Positions 1 to 6,545 are shown, counted from the first letter of the stretch. The stretch is 7,783 bases of DNA from Ruminococcaceae bacterium UBA1405 (GCA_002305685.1 DBQB01000011.1:1-7783), one strand, 5' to 3'. Translations and numbers: made by a program. Notes: generated from the sequence alone by a model not told the origin.

Positions 1-11
1 AAATCCAAGGG

Positions 12-2045
12 TCAGTCCAGAATGTGAGTGATGGAGGTACCGTCGGCGGCGATGACTTCCAGATGGATCGCGCCCTGATGCATCCAGGCAGAGACGGATT
101 GCACAAAGGGCTGATCCTGATAAGTTTCGATCAGCGTCAGGAACAGTGCGGAGCCGCCCTTTTGACGCTGGATGACAAAGGGGATGTCGGTGGTCCCGGG
201 GTTATCCGGCCCCTGGGCAAAAAAGAGGGTGTGGCCGTTGGAGAAGAGATGAGCCGCAGCGGTAACGCCGCCGCAGTCAAAGAGAACGGGAATCCCTCGG
301 ACGGCTTTCTTCTCACTGAGCAGGGAAGCAGGGTCAGGCTCCAGGGAGGTCACGTCGGAGAGGTAGCACTGGGGTTTTTGCTGATTGATGGGGCCGCAGG
401 GGGTTTCCCCTGGAAGATGGGTGATCCGCTCCCCGCTAAAGTGGAAGGTATAATCGATGCTGCGCTGAGGGTCTGCGCCCTCCACGGTGAACAGATCGAT
501 CCAATAGCGGTCAGCCCAGAGGATACGGCGGCGCATGGTGACTCCGCGGTAGACCTCCTCATCCCACTCGGTGAGGGAGAAGATGTTGGGCCGCTGGTAG
601 GGCTTTGCCCAGCCGGTACCCACATCCAGCAGGACGCCGTCATCTCGATGGAGGAAGCGGTTGACCCATCCGGAGGATGGGGGCTGGTTGAGGCCGTCGA
701 TGGAGGCGACGTTGTGGGTGGCGGTATTTTTGTAGTACTGATAATGCATTTTGGCGCCGTATCCGGTGGTGCCCATATCGTAGGCGATGGGTTTGCCGTG
801 GGAGAGGAAGGAGATGCCCAGGCGGTCGAAGTGATCGTGCTCCCCGCCGTAGGGGCCGTGTTTGATCAGCAGATACCGCTGATCGTTCCCCCGCAGGATG
901 GTGATGCCCGAACCGTTTTCGTTGTGGTATTCTTTTTTCTCCAGCGGCTGATCGGGAGTTGGATCGTCGGGCAGGGTTTCGTCCCCGTAAAAGAAGCTGT
1001 CCAAACTGCGTCTGGGGCGATCTTTGTAGGCGGTATGGAGCGCTTTGAGCAGGATTGGGTCGTGGTACTGGGAGTAGGCAAACTCCATCACGCCGGAACC
1101 TGCAATTCCTCCGGAGGATTTCCCCATATCGTTGAGGCAGGGATAGTTGTCGTCCGGCTGCAACAGATGAAGCACCATATGGAGCATTTTAAGGATTCCC
1201 GGGTGGGAGAGGGTGCTGTAAGGGGTATGCCGGGCCAGCTTTTCATAGGAAAAGAGATTTTGCAGGGTGAAGAAATGATATCCTACCGATCCTTCAATCC
1301 AGAAACCGTCCTCCAGAATCCCGTGATCCAGCTGATAGAACAATCCATAATCCCCGTAGACTGCGAAATCGATATAGTCTTTTCGGGAAAAGACCACGCC
1401 GATCGCTGCAATGGCAGAATCGATCACCACCTCATGGTTGTGAAGCTGGCTGCTGCGCTGCTGCATCAGAAAATCGGCGGCTGGGAAGAACAGGCCTTCC
1501 CGCATCTTCTCCTTTTGTTCCGGGGTCAGCAGAGGTTCCAGGGTATCATAGGCGATGGCCAGTCTGCGCACAAAGGAGGAATCGGTGATGGCCTGGGCAA
1601 AGGCTTTTCCGGAAAGGTTACAGGGGATGTTGCCGTGCACCTCATAATCCTTATAAACCTGAGCATAAGCCATTAGGATGGCGATGGCCTTCTCCGCCCA
1701 TTTGATGTCCTGGGTAATCAGGTACAAATCCGCCATCTTCTCGACAGCGTCGGCGTTCATACCGCTGCGGCGGCTCCACCAGGAACCGTCGTAGGGCTCC
1801 CCGGTAAAGATATGGCCGTCCACCGAACAACGGTGCTCTTTGGGGCGGTCGATGTCAAATATCAGCGGGGCGGAGTGGTCGGAACAGTAATAAAAACCGC
1901 CCCAGGTGGCCACGGCGGTTTTGGGAACGGTGATGGGACGGGAAAATACCGGCTCACATTCCTTTTTCAGTTGTTCCACCACCGACGGATCTCGTTTTGC
2001 TCTCTGCCGCAGCGTCTGAATTTCCGAGTCGGTGAAACGAATCAT
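12..2045 (-). CDS. Heparinase II/III-family polysaccharide lyase, intracellular
   Basis: This is a complete 677-residue protein. Residues about 90-340 look like an alpha/alpha toroid as found in PL17/PL21-type lyases: L201-HNHE-V206, followed by G255-YHFFTLQNLF. N203/H204 and Y256 are the best candidates for the catalytic Asn/His and Tyr of this fold. Residues about 375-677 match the heparinase II/III C-terminal beta domain: G400-GEHDHFDRLG, A421-YDMGTTGYG and T441-ATHNV. H405, D423 and H444 are candidates for the His/Asp/His metal site known in heparinase II. Such enzymes cleave uronate-containing polysaccharides or oligosaccharides by beta-elimination. The N-terminus (MIRFTDSEIQTLRQRAK) has no hydrophobic signal, so the protein is probably cytoplasmic and acts on imported oligosaccharides. 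The ATG is preceded, 5 nt away, by AAAGGAAGGG (2051-2060 complement). The gene is divergent from the small gene at 2299. The family fold is well supported. The substrate (alginate, glycosaminoglycan, other polyuronide) is not known, and the catalytic assignments are by position only. Confidence 0.9.
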   Translation of the reverse strand: MIRFTDSEIQTLRQRAKRDPSVVEQLKKECEPVFSRPITVPKTAVATWGGFYYCSDHSAPLIFDIDRPKEHRCSVDGHIFTGEPYDGSWWSRRSGMNADAVEKMADLYLITQDIKWAEKAIAILMAYAQVYKDYEVHGNIPCNLSGKAFAQAITDSSFVRRLAIAYDTLEPLLTPEQKEKMREGLFFPAADFLMQQRSSQLHNHEVVIDSAIAAIGVVFSRKDYIDFAVYGDYGLFYQLDHGILEDGFWIEGSVGYHFFTLQNLFSYEKLARHTPYSTLSHPGILKMLHMVLHLLQPDDNYPCLNDMGKSSGGIAGSGVMEFAYSQYHDPILLKALHTAYKDRPRRSLDSFFYGDETLPDDPTPDQPLEKKEYHNENGSGITILRGNDQRYLLIKHGPYGGEHDHFDRLGISFLSHGKPIAYDMGTTGYGAKMHYQYYKNTATHNVASIDGLNQPPSSGWVNRFLHRDDGVLLDVGTGWAKPYQRPNIFSLTEWDEEVYRGVTMRRRILWADRYWIDLFTVEGADPQRSIDYTFHFSGERITHLPGETPCGPINQQKPQCYLSDVTSLEPDPASLLSEKKAVRGIPVLFDCGGVTAAAHLFSNGHTLFFAQGPDNPGTTDIPFVIQRQKGGSALFLTLIETYQDQPFVQSVSAWMHQGAIHLEVIAADGTSITHILD

Positions 2046-2092
2046 AACAACCCTTCCTTTCGTGTAATGGGAATACGGTGCTGTGTGCCCTC

Positions 2093-2101
2093 ATTATAGC
2101 A
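2093..2101 (-). promoter_or_regulatory. Extended -10 promoter of the heparinase-family gene
   Basis: Read on the minus strand, 2101-2093 is TGCTATAAT, a perfect TATAAT with the TGn extension. No good -35 sits at the usual distance, as expected for an extended -10 promoter. Transcription would start near 2086, giving a leader of about 40 nt before the ATG at 2045. The repeat unit CCACTATGG (2117-2125) covers the place where a -35 would sit. Confidence 0.65.
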
Positions 2102-2116
2102 TGGGGCAAGAAAAGG

Positions 2117-2125
2117 CCACTATGG
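2117..2125. repeat. CCACTATGG repeat, copy 1 (minus-strand promoter)
   Basis: This is an exact 9-bp match to 2245-2253, in the same orientation and 128 bp away. It is also an imperfect palindrome (CCA-cta-TGG). This copy lies about 19 bp upstream of the -10 of the leftward promoter, overlapping its -35 position. It is a possible binding site for a regulator shared by both divergent promoters; that role is inferred. Confidence 0.35.
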
Positions 2126-2160
2126 ACAATTCTTCAGATACAGGTGCAGTTGAAAGGATC

Positions 2161-2195
2161 GGGGGATACAGTTGTTTTGAATTGGGTATCGCCCC
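2161..2195. promoter_or_regulatory. 35-bp imperfect dyad between the divergent promoters
   Basis: GGGG-GATAC (2161-2169) faces GTATC-g-CCCC (2186-2195) across a 16-bp centre: nine complementary pairs with one extra G. If the two promoters are placed correctly, neither transcript includes this segment. It would then act at the DNA level, as an operator or activator site. A separate 8-bp palindrome, CTGTACAG, lies at 2215-2222 just upstream of the rightward -35. The protein that binds is not identifiable from the window. Confidence 0.35.
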
Positions 2196-2231
2196 TTTGT
2201 CCGCCGCTGCACCGCTGTACAGGCCAATGGA

Positions 2232-2259
2232 TTGACCATATTTTCCACTATGGTATAAT
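2232..2259 (+). promoter_or_regulatory. Sigma-A promoter of the 100-residue protein gene
   Basis: The -35 is TTGACC (2232-2237) and the -10 is TATAAT (2254-2259) with a TGG extension; the spacer is 16 bp. The predicted start is near 2266, giving a leader of about 33 nt that includes AAGGAGG just before the ATG at 2299. This is one of the strongest promoter matches in the window, so the small gene it serves is likely real and expressed. Confidence 0.8.
2245..2253. repeat. CCACTATGG repeat, copy 2 (plus-strand promoter spacer)
   Basis: This is the second exact copy of the 9-bp sequence at 2117-2125. It sits inside the -35/-10 spacer of the rightward promoter and ends at the base before the -10. 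A protein bound here would cover the promoter, which fits repression. The extended -10 TGG is part of the repeat, so some of the match may be promoter sequence. Confidence 0.35.
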
Positions 2260-2298
2260 AAAAGCCAAAGAAATCCGGTCCAAAGGAGGAACGACAAA

Positions 2299-2601
2299 AT
2301 GCAGGAACTGGAAAACAAAATGTGCCGGGAGATGGTCGCTAAGCTGGAACAAGCTAAGCTGCTGGGCTGTGACCCGTCCCACCTTATCCGGCAGCTGGAA
2401 ACCCAGGGAGCGCTGACGGTGATGCAGCAGCTGGCCCGCCGCGGGCAGACCTCAGAACTTTTTGAGCAGCTTCACCAGCTGCACCATCTGGAACTGAGCC
2501 CGGAAGCGGTGGCGGTACAGTCCCAATATGCCGCCCTCTTTACCGACGCACAGGCGGATTATTTCCTTTCGGTGCTGTGTGAGTGTGGGTATTGGGGATA
2601 G
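2299..2601 (+). CDS. Small helical protein of unknown function (100 aa)
   Basis: I do not recognise this protein. It has 100 residues, no signal peptide and no membrane segment. Its composition is rich in Leu, Gln, Glu and Ala, predicting almost wholly alpha-helical structure. Two parts can be seen: a helical stretch over residues 1-75 (E3-LENKMCREMV onward), then a short C-terminal motif, L81-FTDAQADYF, ending in CECGYWG. Endings of the kind FT-x-acidic-x-x-x-aromatic...GY recur in small clostridial proteins in my general experience, but I cannot tie this to a named family. The start is well supported: AAGGAGG (2283-2289) lies 9 nt before the ATG, and a near-consensus promoter is upstream. 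It is transcribed away from the heparinase-family gene and towards the 1199-residue protein gene 344 bp downstream. No clear terminator follows, so read-through is possible. A regulatory or adaptor role is conceivable but unsupported. Confidence 0.75.
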   Translation: MQELENKMCREMVAKLEQAKLLGCDPSHLIRQLETQGALTVMQQLARRGQTSELFEQLHQLHHLELSPEAVAVQSQYAALFTDAQADYFLSVLCECGYWG

Positions 2602-2623
2602 CCGAGATAGCTAGCCCAAGGAT

Positions 2624-2769
2624 GACAAGGATGCTGTCCTTCGTCTCAGCGGCGGCGGACCGCGCATAATTTGTCCGAAAAAGCCAGTGCCGCTGACAGA
2701 GCGAAACGGCGAACAAAAGCTGGGAATATGCCATAACGGGTTTGCTCTGACTTTGTTTTCCCGGTGGCA
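2624..2769 (+). other. Possible structured RNA or palindromic interspersed element
   Basis: Three hairpins abut with no unpaired base between them. H1 pairs 2624-2631 with 2637-2645 (8 bp, one bulged C). H2 pairs TCAGCGGC (2646-2653) with GCCGCTGA (2689-2696), with an inner CGGAC/GTCCG helix (2656-2660, 2673-2677). H3 pairs CAGAGCGAA (2697-2705) with TTTGCTCTG (2741-2749). A fourth helix pairs 2729-2733 and 2737-2740 with 2760-2769. It begins inside the H3 loop and abuts the H3 3' strand, the geometry of an H-type pseudoknot. G-T pairs at 2703/2743 and 2654/2688 favour the plus strand as the RNA. I see no match to a named RNA family. It could instead be a REP- or MITE-like repeat. Confidence 0.35.
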
Positions 2770-2815
2770 AGGGAGGGGGTTATAACCGATGATAAAACCA
2801 ACCGCCCAACGATCC

Positions 2816-2835
2816 GTGTTTTTACAATAAAACAC
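2816..2835. promoter_or_regulatory. Operator-like inverted repeat upstream of the large gene
   Basis: GTGTTTT (2816-2822) and AAAACAC (2829-2835) form a perfect 7-bp inverted repeat around a 6-bp centre. It lies about 23 bp upstream of the -35 at 2858. Two shorter dyads follow: CAAT-cat-ATTG (2845-2855) and CATT-gaa-AATG (2856-2866), the latter overlapping the -35. The repeat is AT-rich with no U tract on the plus strand, so an operator is likelier than a terminator. Confidence 0.35.
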
Positions 2836-2857
2836 AAAAAACTCCAATCATATTGCA

Positions 2858-2885
2858 TTGAAAATGTGAGAAATGCTGGTAAAAT
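2858..2885 (+). promoter_or_regulatory. Sigma-A promoter of the 1199-residue protein gene
   Basis: The -35 is TTGAAA (2858-2863) and the -10 is TAAAAT (2880-2885) with a TGG extension; the spacer is 16 bp. Transcription should begin near 2892. This gives a leader of about 54 nt to the ATG at 2946, and argues against the in-frame TTG at 2901, which would leave fewer than 10 nt of leader. Confidence 0.75.
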
Positions 2886-2924
2886 AAAGGAAGAAGCTTT
2901 TTGAAGCGTGTATCGCAATTAATC

Positions 2925-2937
2925 AGGAAAGGCAGGA
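2925..2937 (+). promoter_or_regulatory. Ribosome binding site that decides the start at 2946
   Basis: AGGAAAGGCAGGA offers Shine-Dalgarno matches; the nearer AGGA (2934-2937) is 8 nt before the ATG at 2946. An in-frame TTG at 2901 also has AGGAAG 7 nt upstream, but it falls almost at the predicted transcription start. It would add 15 residues (MKRVSQLIRKGRNNF) with no recognisable domain. Confidence 0.6.
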
Positions 2938-2945
2938 ACAACTTT

Positions 2946-5900
2946 ATGAAGGACTCCGAGAAGACAGGATTGCTATTTTATCATTCCTGTGAAACGTTCA
3001 CGGCGGACTTTGCCAGAGGCAAAGCGGAGCCAACCTTCTGCGACAAGGTAGATGTTATTGAGGACGGCGCTGTGGGAAAAGCGTTTAGCTGCGATGACGT
3101 TCAGAAACTGGCGTTCCGTGCGCCCCATAACATCTATGCGGAGCGGGGAACCCTCTCGTTTTTCTGGCGCTCCCGCTATCCGGTGGGGCCCACAGCGTTT
3201 CCCATCTTCCGGGTTGGTTTTGCGGATCATTCCAGCTGGGACGCCTGCTGGCTGCGCATCGACTACAACGGAAACGGTTTTGACGCCATGATCACCGACA
3301 TCAACCTTTCCCGGGCCCGGGTCAGCGTCCCTCTCGATCCCTTCCCGGCGCCGGAGGTGTGGACCCATCTGGCCTTGAGCTGGGATGAAAATTTCGGAAT
3401 TCGGTTTTATGTCAACGGCGTTTTGGCGGCGGAGGAATACCGTCCGGCGGTATATTTTACCGGTCTTGACCAGTTTGGCCCCCATTCCCGTATCATCGCC
3501 AACTGGAACGTGATCAGCGATTATAACTTTATCCGGGGCGGCGATATCGATGAGATCGCCATCTATGACCGGATGCTGGCCCCGGAGCAGATTGCCCAGC
3601 TGAGCAAAGGCCAGCTGGTGGAGAATCTGGCGCCCTATCAGCCGGATCTGAACAAGGCGGAGATCTTAGACGGCTGGATGCTGCGCAGCGGCTTTGCGCC
3701 GGTGGTTCCTCCGGCGATTCCCGATGAGGCCAGCGTGCGCAAGGTGGAGATTCATGACGCCTACGATCTCAAGCGCTGGTGGTGGAAAGGCTGCGACGGA
3801 ATTCGTGAGACCACCTGGCCCGGCGTGTACAACCGTTCCAGACTCAAAGGCCGCAACGACTATTTCCAGCTTCCCGACTGGGACTGCTATTCTCTTTCCG
3901 GAAAAGCGATTACCTTCCATCTGCCCCAGGAACCCTACAACCATGTGGAGATTTCCGGCAGCGCTTACGGCTTGCTGGAGCGGGTGGATGACGAGGGCAA
4001 TGTGCTGGAGCAGGTAGTGCGCCGTCCCAAAGATACCGAGCGCACAGCCTATACCTTGCAGCAGCAGACCGGTGGAAAGCTGCGCTTTCAAAATGAGATG
4101 CAGGAGCAGCCCATCGGAGATTTTTCCGCCTTTTATGTCACCCAGGGCGCTGCGCCCAAGGGGGTAAAGCGGGTATCCTACCATCTGGAGCCGGGCTACC
4201 GCAGCGAGGACCCCGCTCAGAGTACGCTGGCCGATTTCATCAAGGGCCGGTATACCTCCTATGAACGTCACATTATGACCGCTTGTTCCGACAAAAAGGG
4301 GCTCAATGCCGGTGCCGCTCAGGACAATGAGCCGGGAGGATATCCCTTTGTCAATGTGATTGTTCCCTATGTCTTTGACGATACGCTGGGATTGGACGGG
4401 GTGGAATTAAAGCTCCCTGCTCCTCAGAAGGACTGCTGTTTTGCCGTACAGGTCAAAGATCCGCTGTGGTATTACCGCAATCTGGCCCATTTCACCTTCT
4501 CGGCGGAGGCGGGCCACGCAAAAACCCTGTGGATGGATCTTCGGGACCGGTGCTTGCCGGAAAACCGCTGCCTGTATCTGACCATTGCCTGCTCTGATCC
4601 CGCCTTTTCCACTGCCTCCCTGGAGGATGCGGTGCTGACGCTGGTGTATAAGCGGGCACAGGACGCCAAAGCGGAGCATACACTGGATCGCTTTACCCAG
4701 GTGCGGGATGTCTATGGACATCTGGTGGAGGAGCAGCCGGGATTGCCTCAGTTTGAGATGTATAACCGCTTTATGGCGGATGTGACCGACCTGCTTCGGG
4801 TATCACCGGAGCATAAGCTGGGTCAGTATTATTACTACGACAAAGCAGTACTTTGCAAAAAGTACGGCAACAATGTGGATTTTACGCCAGATTATCAGAT
4901 TGCCGAGCCGGGCGAAGGGGTTCCGGACTGGGCGTTCCAGCAGGTACAGTACCTCAAACACTATAAGTATCTGATCAACTGGTGGATCGATAACCGTCAG
5001 ATTGAAAATGGTGAGTTTGGCGGCGGCCTTTCGGATGATGGAGATTATACCTCCATGTGGCCGGGGCTGGCGGAGATGGGATGCGATCCAGAGAAGATCC
5101 TGGCCTCGCTGGATGCCTGTACCGACGCGTTCTATGCTCAGGGAATGTTCACCAACGGTCTTCCCTCCATCCAGGCAGACGAGCTGCATTCGGCGGAGGA
5201 GGGACTGATCTCGCTGAGCCAGTGCCTGACCGCCATGGATGCCAACCCCAAATATCTGGAACGGGCCATGGAGACTGCCCGCAGCCTGTCCTGGATTACC
5301 GGCATCAACAGCGCCGGTCACCGGCATATCCGTTCCACCTACTATAACGGTTCCCGTATGGCAACCGAGGCTCCCTGGGGAAATCAGCAGTCTCTGAGCT
5401 ATCTGGCCCTCACCCCCGCATGGTATCTGCCCCGGTACAACGGCAACCGGAAGGTTATGACCATTTTGGAAGAGCTGGCATCGGGTCTGGCAGCCCATTA
5501 TCATCCCGAGGAGCGCAGAACCCACAGCTTTATCCGTTTTGAGGACGATCAGGAGCTGCCCTATCACAACAAACGTCAGGGCGGCGAAAAAATGGTGCTG
5601 TATCCTGCCTACCGGATGACCGGAAACCGTACCTTCTTTGATGTGATTCCGGAAAACCTGGAGCGGGAGGAAGGCTTCGGAATGAAACTTGCCCGGGATG
5701 CCGGTGTCAAGGATGGGCATATCGATAAGGCGCAGGTTGCCAAGGATTACCGGGAAATGAACTTCATTGCCGGTGTTCGGGAGTACTATAACACCCAGGG
5801 ACATCCCTGGATTGACCGTGTTTACTTTGCCTATGACCGGATTCAGCGGGATCGTATGGGCGGTGTGGCCCACGCCAGAGGCAATGTGTTGTTCCCTCAA

Positions 5901-6545
5901 AACCGGATGCGTTGGCGTTTTGAAGAGGAAGGTCAGGACGAAGCCCTCGCCATTTTGACCCCTGTCACCCTGGAAAACCAGGTGAAGATGGTGGTATATA
6001 ACCTTTCGGATCAGCCGGTGACCGCCACACTCTTTGGCAAGGAAACCATCCCCGGCACCTGGATCTTTGCAGGCGGTGTGGACAGCACTGGAAATGATGA
6101 AATGGATGCGCCGCAGTGGAGTTTTGAAGCGCCTTTTGAGTGGTCTCAGGGCGTCTCCATGACCTTTGCCCCTGGCGTGACCACGGTGGTCACCATGAAG
6201 CTGAAACGGGCTTCCACCCCTTACGCCAACCGGTGTGATTTGGGCATCGGCAAGGAGGATATCCATCTTTGGCCTCATGGACTGAATGTGACGGTACATA
6301 GTCTGGGTTCGCTGCCCTCCCCTGAAACTTCGGTGGTGCTGCGCTCTCCTGAAGGCAAGATTTTGCGCCGGGAGATCCTTCCGCCGCTGGAGGCTCCCAC
6401 CGATCTGTGGCCCAAGTGGAGAGAGGTTTCCTTTAATCTGCATGGCATTCCTTCTCTGGAAGGCTGTACGGTGGAGATTGATCCGGAACATAAGCTGGAG
6501 GAGATCACCAGGGATAACAACATCGTCACCCTTCATGGGATCTGA
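2946..6545 (+). CDS. Multidomain LamG / alpha-toroid / CARDB protein, probable carbohydrate-active enzyme
   Basis: This protein has 1199 residues from the ATG. Residues about 8-222 look like a LamG/concanavalin-A domain: L70-SFFWRSRYP, W139-THLALSWDEN, YVNG (155-158) and I201-DEIAIYDRMLAPEQI. Residues about 265-590 are beta-rich, with an aromatic segment (R277-WWWKGCDG, W291-PGVYNRSRLKGRNDYF). Residues about 600-970 are helical and resemble an alpha/alpha toroid. They carry N688-GEFGGGLSDDGDYTSMWP, whose E690, D697, D698 and D700 are candidate catalytic acids. A beta region (about 985-1090) and a CARDB-like domain (about 1098-1199, ending EIDPEHKLEEITRDNN) follow. I cannot assign a CAZy family; glycosidase or polysaccharide lyase are both open. 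LamG and CARDB are usual in exported proteins, yet there is no signal peptide and there are 18 cysteines, so it is probably cytoplasmic. It likely acts with the divergent heparinase-family lyase on oligosaccharides. It has its own promoter and a strong terminator follows. Confidence 0.9.
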   Translation: MKDSEKTGLLFYHSCETFTADFARGKAEPTFCDKVDVIEDGAVGKAFSCDDVQKLAFRAPHNIYAERGTLSFFWRSRYPVGPTAFPIFRVGFADHSSWDACWLRIDYNGNGFDAMITDINLSRARVSVPLDPFPAPEVWTHLALSWDENFGIRFYVNGVLAAEEYRPAVYFTGLDQFGPHSRIIANWNVISDYNFIRGGDIDEIAIYDRMLAPEQIAQLSKGQLVENLAPYQPDLNKAEILDGWMLRSGFAPVVPPAIPDEASVRKVEIHDAYDLKRWWWKGCDGIRETTWPGVYNRSRLKGRNDYFQLPDWDCYSLSGKAITFHLPQEPYNHVEISGSAYGLLERVDDEGNVLEQVVRRPKDTERTAYTLQQQTGGKLRFQNEMQEQPIGDFSAFYVTQGAAPKGVKRVSYHLEPGYRSEDPAQSTLADFIKGRYTSYERHIMTACSDKKGLNAGAAQDNEPGGYPFVNVIVPYVFDDTLGLDGVELKLPAPQKDCCFAVQVKDPLWYYRNLAHFTFSAEAGHAKTLWMDLRDRCLPENRCLYLTIACSDPAFSTASLEDAVLTLVYKRAQDAKAEHTLDRFTQVRDVYGHLVEEQPGLPQFEMYNRFMADVTDLLRVSPEHKLGQYYYYDKAVLCKKYGNNVDFTPDYQIAEPGEGVPDWAFQQVQYLKHYKYLINWWIDNRQIENGEFGGGLSDDGDYTSMWPGLAEMGCDPEKILASLDACTDAFYAQGMFTNGLPSIQADELHSAEEGLISLSQCLTAMDANPKYLERAMETARSLSWITGINSAGHRHIRSTYYNGSRMATEAPWGNQQSLSYLALTPAWYLPRYNGNRKVMTILEELASGLAAHYHPEERRTHSFIRFEDDQELPYHNKRQGGEKMVLYPAYRMTGNRTFFDVIPENLEREEGFGMKLARDAGVKDGHIDKAQVAKDYREMNFIAGVREYYNTQGHPWIDRVYFAYDRIQRDRMGGVAHARGNVLFPQNRMRWRFEEEGQDEALAILTPVTLENQVKMVVYNLSDQPVTATLFGKETIPGTWIFAGGVDSTGNDEMDAPQWSFEAPFEWSQGVSMTFAPGVTTVVTMKLKRASTPYANRCDLGIGKEDIHLWPHGLNVTVHSLGSLPSPETSVVLRSPEGKILRREILPPLEAPTDLWPKWREVSFNLHGIPSLEGCTVEIDPEHKLEEITRDNNIVTLHGI

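Larger units (their letters stand above)
2602..2945. other. 344-bp gene-free region: folded element, inverted repeats, promoter
   Basis: No convincing gene lies here; reading frames on the minus strand lack a ribosome binding site and cross the promoter of the downstream gene. The left half (2624-2769) is GC-rich and can fold extensively. The right half becomes AT-rich and holds a 10-bp palindrome GGTTATAACC (2778-2787), a 7-bp inverted repeat (2816-2835) and the promoter of the large gene. No poly-T-tailed hairpin was found after the small gene. Confidence 0.6.

Noticed and set aside
24..1676. A 550-codon open frame on the plus strand, antisense to the heparinase-family gene
   Set aside because: The composition is unlike a folded protein (long Gly/Val runs), it lacks a ribosome binding site, and it is fully opposite a gene with clear family motifs. 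It is a by-product of codon bias in GC-rich DNA.
2624..2645. Intrinsic terminator after the small gene
   Set aside because: The 8-bp hairpin has a bulge and no T-rich tail, so termination there is unlikely.
2646..2918. A 90-codon minus-strand frame with hydrophobic stretches in the intergenic region
   Set aside because: It has no ribosome binding site, it starts inside the plus-strand gene's leader and crosses its promoter, and its other half coincides with the folded repeat-like element.
4803..6536. A 577-codon open frame antisense to the large gene
   Set aside because: It lies wholly inside the well-supported 1199-residue gene on the other strand, with no recognisable domain or start signals.
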